A stretch of 64,000 nt of DNA from Marinospirillum celere. GTDB lineage: Bacteria; Pseudomonadota; Gammaproteobacteria; Pseudomonadales; Halomonadaceae. Positions 25,774 through 34,984 of this stretch are shown one piece after another (within the stretch, counting starts at the first letter, position 1; each line of letters begins with the position of its first letter). The DNA lies in assembly GCF_900112235.1 (NCBI RefSeq), contig NZ_FOLH01000003.1, forward strand, positions 62,001-126,000, written 5' to 3'. The translations under genes were made by a program, and so were the position numbers. Below the pieces are notes generated by a model that searched no databases, was not told the DNA's origin, and worked only from the letters and a program-made list of their open reading frames with translations.

Positions 25774-26686
25774 TCCGCCACCAGGACCGTCTTAGTCGCC
25801 AGGCTGCCAAAACCAAAGCCGCCAGAAGTAAACCAGGATGCAAGGGTGTTGCCGGACTAAAACGCTCAGTTACGGTTGCCGGTTCCAGATCGTCCAACTG
25901 CTGGTAAACGCCATCCAGTTCTCGGCGATTAAAGGCGGAAAAGACCTTGCCGCCGGTTGTTTCTATGGCCGCCGCCATATCCGGCTCAGGACTCAAGGAA
26001 ACCACAATCAAATGGGTGCGTATCTCTGCCTGAGCCGCCATGCCCAAAGCTTCATTTGGACTTAACGCTCCGGCATTATTAGCACCATCGGTCAGCAACA
26101 GAATCGCTGGCTCTCCTTGAGCACGGCCCACTGCCTGCAAGCCAATACCGACAGCATCTCCTATGGCTGTTCCTGGTCCAGCCATCCCAGGCCGCATGGC
26201 ATTCAACTGTTGAACCAGCAATTGGTGATCCAAAGTTTTGGGCACATAAAGATAGGCCTGTCCGCCAAAAACCACCAAGCCTATGAGGTCCTGGCTACGT
26301 ACACGGACAAAGCTTTCCACGACTTCTTTGACGTGATCCAGACGGGTCCGCCCATCCATGATTTCCTGCATGCTGCCGGAAACATCCACGACCAGCATGA
26401 GTTCACGTCTTTGCTGTTGAATTTCAATTTCAGGCTGCTGAAATTCGGGGCGCATAGCAGCCAAAACCAACAGGCACCAAACCCAGAACCAGGGATTGAT
26501 GCCCGACTTAAAGCGTGCTAACCAGGAATTTTTTTGCTGGCTTACTTGATGAACAGGCAGCTTCAAGGCGGCCTGAGTTGCAGTGCCCCAACCCAGGCAT
26601 CGCGCCAAGTAGCCCAGCAGCCAGGGCAGCAAGAGCAGGACGAAGGCCCAAGGCCAAACCAGAGTTAGGTTTGCCGACGTATCCAT
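25760..26686 (-). CDS. batA: BatA-like VWA protein
   Basis: A 308-residue inner-membrane protein with two N-terminal helices, a von Willebrand factor A domain (about 85-270) and a C-terminal helix (about 280-300). Unlike its neighbour, the metal-ion-dependent adhesion site is complete: DVSGSM, the threonine in MAGPGTAIGDAVG, and the aspartate in LLLTDGANNAG. It overlaps the DUF4381 gene upstream and the BatB/C-like gene downstream, so the set is translationally coupled. It is expected to bind other Bat proteins and MoxR at the membrane. Confidence 0.92.
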   Translation of the reverse strand: MDTSANLTLVWPWAFVLLLLPWLLGYLARCLGWGTATQAALKLPVHQVSQQKNSWLARFKSGINPWFWVWCLLVLAAMRPEFQQPEIEIQQQRRELMLVVDVSGSMQEIMDGRTRLDHVKEVVESFVRVRSQDLIGLVVFGGQAYLYVPKTLDHQLLVQQLNAMRPGMAGPGTAIGDAVGIGLQAVGRAQGEPAILLLTDGANNAGALSPNEALGMAAQAEIRTHLIVVSLSPEPDMAAAIETTGGKVFSAFNRRELDGVYQQLDDLEPATVTERFSPATPLHPGLLLAALVLAAWRLRRSWWRSAYV

Positions 26687-27150
26687 GCCCTAACCAATTG
26701 TTGAAGGCTTTGTGCATCAAAGCGATCCGGCTCAGCCTGATAGGCACCCCAGGCCAAAACCCGGCCACTGCCTTCACGAAAACCCGGATCTTCACTGCGT
26801 TTGCGACCACGACTCCAATCCAGAAAATCCAACCAGTCTTCTCCGGTCAAGGAAGCAACCTTTTCACGATGAAAGTTTCTAACCGCAATACGTCTGAGCA
26901 GTAGGTTGATTTCATACAGGTAGCGTTGAGGATCTCCGCTTTCTTCAAAACGCTGTTGAATGGCTTCCAGCTCCTTGTAAGCGTAGCGCCGTGTTTTGGT
27001 TCTTTGAAACCAGCGCCACCAAATAGCAAGTCCTATCAACACCAGCAAACCCGCAGCCAGCGCCCAAACCCAGGGTTCAGGAGGCCATTGGTCAGGTGCA
27101 AATGAAGGTACTAGGGGTGCTGCCAAGTCTTTCAATTCTTCAAGATTCAT
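26665..27150 (-). CDS. DUF4381 membrane protein
   Basis: About 161 residues: a short N-terminal segment (MNLEELKDLAAPLVPSFAPD), one transmembrane helix (PWVWALAAGLLVLIGLAIWW) and a basic helical cytoplasmic domain. DUF4381 proteins are regularly found between the DUF58 and VWA genes of MoxR/Bat operons in proteobacteria, as here. I prefer the ATG giving the family-like start; an ATG seven codons upstream is the alternative and has GGGG directly before it. The molecular role is unknown. Confidence 0.88.
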   Translation of the reverse strand: MNLEELKDLAAPLVPSFAPDQWPPEPWVWALAAGLLVLIGLAIWWRWFQRTKTRRYAYKELEAIQQRFEESGDPQRYLYEINLLLRRIAVRNFHREKVASLTGEDWLDFLDWSRGRKRSEDPGFREGSGRVLAWGAYQAEPDRFDAQSLQQLVRAWIRRQT

Positions 27151-27185
27151 AATTACTTTTTCAATTCCCATCCCCGCAAGGGGTG

Positions 27186-28103
27186 TTATTTTAACCTGAC
27201 TGAGGAAAGTTTCCTGTTGTATCCGGGTAACAGCTGCGTCATCAGTTGCTTTTCATTCCGTGTGGAAATTTCCAGATAACGTCCACGATGTCCCAGCGCT
27301 TGGCGCAACGCCTGCTGATGTCCACGAAATTCACTGGACCAAGTGTTTCTCAAGCGATTGGTTAAGGCCTGCCGCTGGCCTCGAATCTCAATCTGGGCAT
27401 CAGTTTGGGGCAAGTGGTCATCCCAAGGGTCTGTAAGCTGAATAGCCATCAAAGCATATTTTTGGCTCATCAAGCGTATCAAGGGGTAAGCCTGAAAACC
27501 TCTGAAATCACTGATCAAAATAACCAGACTGGCACGCGGCAAACGCTGGCGAAAGGCGGCCAAAGCCTGATCCATTTGATGGGGTCGCTGCGGTTGAAGT
27601 TCACCCAACTCCTGGTTGCAAGCAGTTAAACGCGCCAACCAGCGCATAAAAAGTGGCTGACCAGCCGCCGGGCTTTCCCAGTAACCCCCTTGGTCTGTTT
27701 CTATCCAACCACCAATTTTTTCTTTGTCTTGCAGTGCAGTCCAGCCCAATAAAGCGGCCAAGCGAGCTGCTATCACTGCTTTGCTGGCCAGAGAACCAAA
27801 CTGCATTTGCGAAGTCTGATCAACAAAAAGTGCCACCGGGCGCTGGTGTTCGGCCTCATACAAGCGCGTATAAGCCTGGCCTTTGCGCGCAGTGACTTTC
27901 CAATCCAAATAACGCGGATCATCACCCGGCTGATAAGCCCGCACTTCACGAAAGTCCAGGCCACGGCCAACCTGATTCATTACCCGGCCTTCAGCACCCG
28001 GCAAAGGGCTACGCAAGAGCTGCTGCAAACTCAAAGCGCGGGCCGCAGCCTTTAAACCATAGAGTTCACGAAGGCTGACTTCCAGGGCAACGTCTGCTTT
28101 CAT
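27186..28103 (-). CDS. DUF58 domain protein of the MoxR operon
   Basis: A 305-residue cytoplasmic protein. The DUF58 core is visible as GRGLDFREVRAYQPGDDPRYLDWKVTARKGQAY (only part quoted: REVRAYQPGDDPRYLDW) followed by a VWA-like fold with FVDQTSQM. It is the standard partner of MoxR AAA+ ATPases and overlaps moxR by four bases (ATGA). The MIDAS-like motif (DQTSQM) is imperfect, which is common in DUF58 proteins. Confidence 0.9.
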   Translation of the reverse strand: MKADVALEVSLRELYGLKAAARALSLQQLLRSPLPGAEGRVMNQVGRGLDFREVRAYQPGDDPRYLDWKVTARKGQAYTRLYEAEHQRPVALFVDQTSQMQFGSLASKAVIAARLAALLGWTALQDKEKIGGWIETDQGGYWESPAAGQPLFMRWLARLTACNQELGELQPQRPHQMDQALAAFRQRLPRASLVILISDFRGFQAYPLIRLMSQKYALMAIQLTDPWDDHLPQTDAQIEIRGQRQALTNRLRNTWSSEFRGHQQALRQALGHRGRYLEISTRNEKQLMTQLLPGYNRKLSSVRLK

Positions 28104-29059
28104 GCCACTGCGACCAAACTCAAAAGGCGCTGGATGATAGCATCCCGGCTGACTCCTTCGGCCTCGGCTTCAAAACTCAACAAGAGTCGATGACGTAAAA
28201 TATCCGGGACCAGCAATTGAATATCTTCCGGCAGCACTTCCTTGCGCCCTCTCAACCAGGCCAGTGCCCGAGAACAACGGTCTAAAGCCAGACTAGCCCT
28301 GGGGCCTGCACCCAGCTGTAACCAACTGGCCAGTTGCTGATCATACTGACCTGGACGGCGTGTTGCTTGTACCAGATCAACGATATAGCGTTCCAGGGGT
28401 TCAGCAAGAAAGACCTGAAGACTTTGCTGCCGGGCCATTTTCACTGCCTTAGCCGTCAAGGGGGCTTCGGCAGCAGTAGCTGCTTCCCGTGCTTCATTGC
28501 GTACCAGACGCAAAATAGCCAATTCTTCTTCACTATTCGGGTAGCTCACCCAGGTATGCATCAAAAAGCGATCCAACTGGGCTTCTGGCAGAGGGTAGGT
28601 GCCTTCTTGTTCCAGGGGGTTTTGGGTCGCCATAACCAAAAACACCTCATCCAGGGCTCGGGTTTCCCCCCCAATACTAATTTGACGCTCTGACATGGCC
28701 TCCAGCAAGGCCGACTGAACCTTGGCCGGTGCCCGGTTGATTTCATCAGCCAACACCAACTGATTGAACAAGGGGCCTGGCCGAAAACTGAATTCACCCG
28801 TCTGGGGACGAAAGACTTCTGTACCCGTCAAATCGGCAGGTAGCAAATCCGGGGTAAATTGAATCCGCTGAAAACTGACCGCCAGTTGTTCGGCCAATTG
28901 CTGGATGGCCCGGGTTTTCGCCAAACCCGGAGCCCCTTCAACCAGCAGATGCCCATCTGCGAGCAGCGCGACCATCAGGCGTTCAACGAGTTGCTGCTGC
29001 CCGATGACTCGACTATTGAGGGTTTCCTGAATTCGGGTAAAACGATCATGGACACTCAT
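28100..29059 (-). CDS. MoxR-family AAA+ ATPase
   Basis: About 319 residues; the first gene of the Bat operon. Walker A is atypical, as in many MoxR proteins (EGAPGLAKTRAIQ), Walker B is LADEINRAPAKVQSALLEAM, and sensor 1 lies in ATQNPLEQEGTYPLPEAQLDRF. MoxR ATPases act as chaperones that remodel or insert cofactors with VWA-protein partners. I start at MSVHDRF; the frame extends 37 codons upstream without family similarity. The gene diverges from gdhB with about 180 bases between. Confidence 0.93.
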   Translation of the reverse strand: MSVHDRFTRIQETLNSRVIGQQQLVERLMVALLADGHLLVEGAPGLAKTRAIQQLAEQLAVSFQRIQFTPDLLPADLTGTEVFRPQTGEFSFRPGPLFNQLVLADEINRAPAKVQSALLEAMSERQISIGGETRALDEVFLVMATQNPLEQEGTYPLPEAQLDRFLMHTWVSYPNSEEELAILRLVRNEAREAATAAEAPLTAKAVKMARQQSLQVFLAEPLERYIVDLVQATRRPGQYDQQLASWLQLGAGPRASLALDRCSRALAWLRGRKEVLPEDIQLLVPDILRHRLLLSFEAEAEGVSRDAIIQRLLSLVAVA

Positions 29060-29236
29060 CGTCTCTGGTCTATCCTTTAGTTCAGTAGTTTCCTGATAAG
29101 CATCCTGCATGCAAAGGGAGCATGATGGCTTGCCAGAAAGCTTTTTAAGCGTTTTGATGGGGCCTAGCATAGCACGTCATTGGCTGCTGGAATCAGCCTG
29201 CAGCACTCGAAAAAGTACAATAGGATTGGAGTTACC

Positions 29237-32200
29237 ATGCAAAAAATGCAGACCGCCTTACTGGAGTTAATCGGTACGCTCAAAGAACCCCTGGCACGAC
29301 ACCTGCCCGAACAGACCTGTGATCAGATTTTAGAGTTTGCCAGACGCCTGTATGAAACGGCGGCTGTTGATGAACTTTCACTCTGGCCTGATGAAACCTT
29401 TTACGGCACCACCGTTTCCCTGTGGAACTTTTTTCAGGATTTTGGCCAGGCCAAACAAGGTCGTTTTTTAGAGCCCAAAATTAAGATCTTCAATCCGGAT
29501 TTTGAAAAGGATGGCTGGCAATCGACCCACACCATGATTCAGGTGCTGAACAGCAACATGCCGTTTTTGGTCGACTCCCTACGCATGGAGCTGAACCAAC
29601 GTAACCTGACCCTGCACACCATTCACAATGCCATCCTGCATACTGAACGCGATGCCAAAGGGCACTTTAAGCAGCTTCACCCGAAAGCGGCCACCAAAAG
29701 TCAGGCTGAATCCCTGATACTGATTGAAATCGATCGTTTAAACGAACAGGAAATTCAGGATTTACAGAAGACTCTGGATGGCATTCTGATCGAAGTACGC
29801 ACCGCTGTTACTGACTTTACTGCCATGCGTGAAAAAGCGCTGGAAGCCAGTAAAACGTTAGAAGACGACAAGCTTCAGACCCTGCTGGGCAAAACACACG
29901 ACCCCAAGGCCATCAGCGAAGCAGCCGAGTTTCTGCAGTGGCTGACTGAAGATCACTTTACCTTCCTGGGTTATGACGAGTACGAACTTCAGGAAAAAGA
30001 TGGCACCCATGAACTCTGCCCGGTTGAAGGTTCCGGCCTGGGGCTTTTGCGCGGTCATGAACATTGGAGCAACTGCATGCCTGGTTCTGCCGTGCATGAC
30101 AACCACTTTGTCCTGATTCCAGACCTGCTAACCTTTGCCAAGGCACCGGAAAAAGCCCGTGTTCATCGGCCAGCCCACCCGGATTTTATCAGTATTAAAA
30201 CCTTTGATGACAAAGGCCAAATCAAGGGTGAAGTCCGCTTTATGGGGCTTTACACCTCTGCAGTCTACATCCAAACACCCCGACAAATCCCTGTGCTTCG
30301 TCAAAAAGTGGAAGCTGCGGTGGAAAAAGCAGGTATGCAGCCTGATGCCCATAATGGCCGCCAGCTGATGCAAATTCTGGACGTTTATCCGCGTGATGAT
30401 CTGTTTCAAATCAGTGTCGATGAACTGACTGCAACAGCCCTGGGTATTTTCAATATTCGTGAAAGGCGCAAGGTACGAGTCTTCATCCGCAAGGATAGCT
30501 ACGGCAAGCTCTATTCCATTCTGGTTTATATGCCCAGAGACATCTACAGCACTGAAATCCGTCAAAAAACCCAAAAGGTGCTCTGTGAAGCTCTGGATGC
30601 GGACTTTGTTGAATTCACGACCTATTTTTCTGAATCCATCCTCTGCCGCACCCAATATATTTTAAGCTTTCGGCATGACGAACCGGCCGACTATGATGTA
30701 CGTGAAATTGAACAGCGGGTTATTCAAGTCACCCGCTCCTGGGATGACTCCCTGCATTCCGCTCTGGCAGAAAGCCTGGGTGAAGAAAAAGCCAATCGTC
30801 TTCTGCGTCTATACAAAGAAGGCTTCTCGGCGGCCTACTGTGAAGACTTTAGTCCTCGCCATGCTGTTAACGACATTCAGCACTTTGAAGGTCTCAAGGG
30901 TGATCAAAAGCTGGCTCTGAGTCTTTATCGCAATGTTGAAGAAGCTGATCAGCTGCGCTTCAAGCTTTACCAAAAAGGTAAACCACTGCTCCTGTCTGAT
31001 GTCTTGCCGGTACTGGAAAACCTGGGGCTTAGAGTTCTGGGCGAACGTCCCTATGAAATTTACCGTGAAGAGCAGACCTGCTGGCTGCATGACTTCTCCC
31101 TGGATATCGCACTCAAAGGCGTGGAAAACCTGGATCTGACCAAGATCAAAAGCATCTTCCAGGAAGCCTTCCTGAAAACCTGGCAGGGCCAAGCTGAAAG
31201 CGATGCCTTCAACCGCTTGGTTCTGGCTGCAGGGCTAAACTGGCGTGAAGTCGCGCTCTTGCGTGGCTATGCCCGCTATATGAAACAAATTGGCTCTACC
31301 TTCTCTCAGGACTATATAGCAGCCACTCTGGTCAGCCATCCAGACTTGGCCCGCAAGCTGGTAGATCTCTTTGATGTACGCTTCAACCCGGATCGCAATG
31401 AAACTGAAGAAGCCTACGTTCAGTGCAAGCAGAAAATCGACCAGGCTCTGGAAAAGGTTGCCAGCTTAACTGAAGACCGTATCCTGCGCCGCTATGTGGA
31501 GCTGATTGAAGCCACCCTGCGCTCCAATTTTTATCAGTTGGACGCAAGTGGAGAAAACAAGCCCTACATCAGCTTCAAACTGGAACCCAGTGCCATCAGC
31601 GACATGCCTCAGCCACGTCCGCGTTTTGAAATTTTTGTTTATTCGCCACGCGTTGAAGGGGTACACCTGCGTTACGGCAAGGTCGCTCGGGGCGGCCTGC
31701 GTTGGTCGGATCGCCATGAAGACTTCCGAACTGAAATCCTGGGCCTGGTTAAAGCCCAGCAGGTTAAAAATGCGGTCATTGTTCCTGTCGGTGCCAAGGG
31801 CGGCTTTATTTGCAAACAGCTGCCTGATACCAGTGATCGTGAAGCCTTCCAGGCTGAAGGGATCGCCTGCTACAAAACCTTTATTTCCGGCTTGCTGGAT
31901 ATCACGGATAACCTGAACCAAGCAGAGGTACTGCCTCCACCCAGAGTGGTTCGTCGTGATGAAGACGATACCTATCTGGTTGTTGCTGCAGACAAGGGAA
32001 CAGCCACCTTCTCTGATATAGCCAATGAGATTTCTGCCGATTATAACTTCTGGTTGGGTGATGCCTTTGCCTCTGGCGGCAGTGCCGGCTATGACCACAA
32101 GAAAATGGGCATTACCGCTCGCGGGGCCTGGGTCAGTGTTCAACGCCATTTCCGCGAACTGGGCCTTAATGTTCAGAAAGAAGAGTTCACAGTGGTGGGT

Positions 32201-34090
32201 ATTGGTGACATGGCCGGCGATGTTTTTGGTAATGGCATGCTGCTGTCCGAACATATTCGTTTGGTTGCAGCCTTCAACCACAAGCATATCTTCATTGACC
32301 CCAACCCGGACGCTGCCGCAACCTTTAAAGAGCGCCAGCGCATGTTCAAGGAAAGATCCGGCTGGGATGATTTCAATAAATCCCTGATCTCAGAAGGGGG
32401 TGGAATCTTCTCACGCGATGCGAAAAGCATTAACCTCAGCCCTCAAATGCAGGAGCGCTTTGGTATCCAAGCCCAAAAACTGACACCGGCCGAACTCATT
32501 ACTGCTCTCTTGAAGGCACCCATTGACCTCATCTGGAATGGCGGCATAGGCACCTATGTTAAAGGCCGTGATGAAACCCATGCCGAAGTGGGTGATAAAG
32601 CCAATGATGTGCTGCGCATTGATGGTCACCAGCTTCGCTGCCGGGTTATTGGTGAAGGTGGCAACCTAGGCTTCACTCAAAAAGGGCGTATCGAAGCAGC
32701 ACGAGCAGGTGTCCGTTTTAACACTGACTTTATCGATAATGCCGGTGGGGTGAACTGCTCTGACCATGAGGTCAATATCAAGATTCTGCTTCAGCAGGTG
32801 ATGCAGGCTGGCGACCTGACCCGCAAGCAGCGTGATGAGTTGCTTGAAGAAATGACGGATGAAGTCGCCGAACTGGTGCTCAATGACAACTACAACCAGG
32901 CGCAGGCCCTGGCAATTGCCGAGCTGGATAGCCGTAACAGCCTAGGCCACTACCGCCGTTTGATTTCCACCCTGGAAGCCGAAGAAAAGCTGGATAGAGA
33001 ACTGGAGTTCCTACCCAGTGATGAAGAACTTCAGGACCGCGAAGCCGAGCGTGCCGGCCTAACCCGGCCTGAGCTTTCCGTGCTCCTGGCTTATGCCAAG
33101 GCAGATATCAAAAATGCCGTCCTGGACTCTGAAGTCCCTGAAGACCCCTGGCTAGGTCAGGCCCTTAAAAAAGCCTTTCCCCAGGTTATTCTTGAGCGCT
33201 ATGCCCAGCCTCTTGAGAACCACCGGCTGAAACGTGAGCTAATCACCACCATGTTGGTTAATGAACTCATAGATCACATGGGGATTACTTTTGTGCACCG
33301 GCTCAAGGATAACGCTGCACTCAGCGTACCCGATATCGTTCGTGGCTATGCTGTTGCCAGAGATGTGTTTGATTTGACCCATATCTGGTCTGCCATTGAA
33401 AGCCTGGATCATCAGGTCGATGCCAGTCTGCAATTACAGTTAATGCATGAACTGACCCGCATGATGCGCTTAGCTACCCGTTGGTTGATCCGTAACCGCT
33501 TTGCTGGCCTCACCGCTCGTGAAGCAGTGGATTATTTTGCACCCAAGGTGCAAATGATTACCGAGCAAATTGCCCAGCGCTTAACCGGCGATGAAAAAGA
33601 AAAATGGCAACTGGCCTGTGATCAATTGGTTGCCAAGGGCGTACCCGATGAGCTGGCGGCCCGCCTGGCGGGTATCAACCACCTCTACTCAGCCTTAAAT
33701 ATTGTTCAGGGTAAAAGAGAGACCAGCCAACCCCTGCCCCAGGTCACCGAAGCCTATTTCCTCTTGGGTCAGCAGTTACAATTGCCCTGGCTGAAACAGC
33801 AAATCGTTGATCTGCAGGTGCATGACAGCTGGGAAGCCCAGGCCAGGGAAGCCTACCGGGATGAGCTGGATGATCGCCATCGTCAGTTGACCATTAGCCT
33901 GTTGATGCTGGAAGACGGTGCCAGTGATTTGGAAGCCCGACTTGAACAATGGCTCAAACACTATGCCCCTCAAGTCGAGCGCTGGCAAAACCTCTTGCAT
34001 GAAGTCAGAGGGGGAACTAATGTAGGCTATCCGCTGTTTGCTGTCGCCATGCGTCAGCTGGCAGTTTTGAGTGTCACTGATACCGAGTAG
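29237..34090 (+). CDS. gdhB: NAD-specific glutamate dehydrogenase, GdhB type
   Basis: A 1,617-residue large-type glutamate dehydrogenase (about 180 kDa; P. aeruginosa GdhB is close to 1,620). It oxidatively deaminates glutamate to 2-oxoglutarate with NAD+. Long N-terminal ACT-like regulatory segments (about 1-700) precede the catalytic core, recognised by GGLRWSDRHEDFRTEILGL and the lysine region VPVGAKGGF, then the nucleotide-binding loop VVGIGDMAGDVFGNGML, and a helical C-terminal region. GGAG seven bases before the ATG fixes the start; an upstream TTG is less likely. A small DUF2835 gene follows. In pseudomonads the enzyme supports arginine catabolism. Confidence 0.95.
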   Translation: MQKMQTALLELIGTLKEPLARHLPEQTCDQILEFARRLYETAAVDELSLWPDETFYGTTVSLWNFFQDFGQAKQGRFLEPKIKIFNPDFEKDGWQSTHTMIQVLNSNMPFLVDSLRMELNQRNLTLHTIHNAILHTERDAKGHFKQLHPKAATKSQAESLILIEIDRLNEQEIQDLQKTLDGILIEVRTAVTDFTAMREKALEASKTLEDDKLQTLLGKTHDPKAISEAAEFLQWLTEDHFTFLGYDEYELQEKDGTHELCPVEGSGLGLLRGHEHWSNCMPGSAVHDNHFVLIPDLLTFAKAPEKARVHRPAHPDFISIKTFDDKGQIKGEVRFMGLYTSAVYIQTPRQIPVLRQKVEAAVEKAGMQPDAHNGRQLMQILDVYPRDDLFQISVDELTATALGIFNIRERRKVRVFIRKDSYGKLYSILVYMPRDIYSTEIRQKTQKVLCEALDADFVEFTTYFSESILCRTQYILSFRHDEPADYDVREIEQRVIQVTRSWDDSLHSALAESLGEEKANRLLRLYKEGFSAAYCEDFSPRHAVNDIQHFEGLKGDQKLALSLYRNVEEADQLRFKLYQKGKPLLLSDVLPVLENLGLRVLGERPYEIYREEQTCWLHDFSLDIALKGVENLDLTKIKSIFQEAFLKTWQGQAESDAFNRLVLAAGLNWREVALLRGYARYMKQIGSTFSQDYIAATLVSHPDLARKLVDLFDVRFNPDRNETEEAYVQCKQKIDQALEKVASLTEDRILRRYVELIEATLRSNFYQLDASGENKPYISFKLEPSAISDMPQPRPRFEIFVYSPRVEGVHLRYGKVARGGLRWSDRHEDFRTEILGLVKAQQVKNAVIVPVGAKGGFICKQLPDTSDREAFQAEGIACYKTFISGLLDITDNLNQAEVLPPPRVVRRDEDDTYLVVAADKGTATFSDIANEISADYNFWLGDAFASGGSAGYDHKKMGITARGAWVSVQRHFRELGLNVQKEEFTVVGIGDMAGDVFGNGMLLSEHIRLVAAFNHKHIFIDPNPDAAATFKERQRMFKERSGWDDFNKSLISEGGGIFSRDAKSINLSPQMQERFGIQAQKLTPAELITALLKAPIDLIWNGGIGTYVKGRDETHAEVGDKANDVLRIDGHQLRCRVIGEGGNLGFTQKGRIEAARAGVRFNTDFIDNAGGVNCSDHEVNIKILLQQVMQAGDLTRKQRDELLEEMTDEVAELVLNDNYNQAQALAIAELDSRNSLGHYRRLISTLEAEEKLDRELEFLPSDEELQDREAERAGLTRPELSVLLAYAKADIKNAVLDSEVPEDPWLGQALKKAFPQVILERYAQPLENHRLKRELITTMLVNELIDHMGITFVHRLKDNAALSVPDIVRGYAVARDVFDLTHIWSAIESLDHQVDASLQLQLMHELTRMMRLATRWLIRNRFAGLTAREAVDYFAPKVQMITEQIAQRLTGDEKEKWQLACDQLVAKGVPDELAARLAGINHLYSALNIVQGKRETSQPLPQVTEAYFLLGQQLQLPWLKQQIVDLQVHDSWEAQAREAYRDELDDRHRQLTISLLMLEDGASDLEARLEQWLKHYAPQVERWQNLLHEVRGGTNVGYPLFAVAMRQLAVLSVTDTE

Positions 34091-34106
34091 CCAGAACTTC
34101 AGACCC

Positions 34107-34331
34107 ATGCCCAGCGTCTATGTACGCCTGAAAATGAGCGTTAGTGAATGCCTGGAGTTTTACCAAAGCCAGGCACCTAACGCTCGAACCTACACAATCG
34201 AAGGGCGCAGCGTTATCTTTCCCAGGCGTTTACTGCGCACCATGGTAGACAGCCAAGGCATCAATGGGTTGTTTCGTATTACCTATGATGATCAGGGGCG
34301 CTTTGTGTCAATTGAAAAGGTTTCCACTTAG
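34107..34331 (+). CDS. DUF2835 family protein
   Basis: About 74 residues. The pattern YVRLKMSVSECLEFYQ, EGRSVIFPRRLLRTMV and GINGLFRITYDDQGRFVSIEK matches what I remember of the DUF2835 family, small soluble proteins of unknown function in gammaproteobacteria. The gene starts 16 bases after gdhB and precedes the regulator gene, so it may share the gdhB transcript. The start is uncertain: a longer frame begins inside gdhB, and no clear ribosome site precedes either. Confidence 0.75.
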   Translation: MPSVYVRLKMSVSECLEFYQSQAPNARTYTIEGRSVIFPRRLLRTMVDSQGINGLFRITYDDQGRFVSIEKVST

Positions 34332-34345
34332 GAGAGGAGCCAAGG

Positions 34346-34984
34346 GTGAACACCTTTCTAATTGCTGATGACCACCCCCTGTTTCGTGAAGCCATGATGG
34401 ATGTCGTGGCTTCCACCTTTCCTGGTTCCCAGCTTTTACAAACTGAAAACCTTGCCAAGACTTTGGAAGTGACCCAGCAAAGGGAAGATTTGGATTTACT
34501 CTTGCTGGATTTAAAAATGCCCGGCATGCAGGGTTTCGAAGGCATCAAACAAATTCATGCCCAACGCCCCACCCTTCCAGTTGTCATCATCTCTGCTGAG
34601 GATGACCGCCAGGTTGTTTTAGGTGCCATGAATGCAGGCGCGATTGGCTTTATCTCCAAGGCTTCACCCCGCGAGGAAATGGCCAGGGCGCTTCAGCAAT
34701 TATTGACCGGCCAGGTTTACTTGCCCTCACACAGTATTCGCCAGACTGACCTGGAAATCACCAGTAAAGAGCCTCAACCCCTGGCCTGGCAACAGCTGAC
34801 CAAAAAGCAGTTGGAAGTTCTGGAGCGTATGGCACTGGGTGAATCCAACAAGCAGATTGCCTGGCACCTGAATATTGCTGAAACCACAGTGAAAGGCCAT
34901 GTTGCCGCCATTATGAGTAAGCTGGGAATCAAAAACCGGGTTCACCTGGCCTTAACAGCACAAAAACACTTCTCAACCCAGTAA
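34346..34984 (+). CDS. erbR: ErbR/AgmR-like two-component response regulator
   Basis: A 212-residue LuxR-type response regulator. The receiver domain (about 1-120) has the acidic pair in LIADDHPLFREAM and the phosphoacceptor aspartate in LLLLDLKMPGMQG. The C-terminal HTH (about 150-205) reads LTKKQLEVLERMALGESNKQIAWHLNIAETTVKGH. It resembles P. aeruginosa ErbR/AgmR, an activator of PQQ-dependent alcohol oxidation genes. GTG start behind GGAG-like sequence. Its 3' end overlaps that of the kinase gene on the other strand by 12 bases. Together with the kinase, the NosP-like protein and ExaC it reproduces part of the Pseudomonas exa/erb region. Confidence 0.85.
   Translation: MNTFLIADDHPLFREAMMDVVASTFPGSQLLQTENLAKTLEVTQQREDLDLLLLDLKMPGMQGFEGIKQIHAQRPTLPVVIISAEDDRQVVLGAMNAGAIGFISKASPREEMARALQQLLTGQVYLPSHSIRQTDLEITSKEPQPLAWQQLTKKQLEVLERMALGESNKQIAWHLNIAETTVKGHVAAIMSKLGIKNRVHLALTAQKHFSTQ

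Noticed and set aside
29060-29170. 37-codon N-terminal extension of MoxR
   Set aside because: No resemblance to MoxR N-termini; it occupies the likely promoter region shared with gdhB.
31466-32287. 273-codon minus-strand frame inside gdhB
   Set aside because: Antisense shadow of a highly conserved coding region; no protein family resemblance and no ribosome site.
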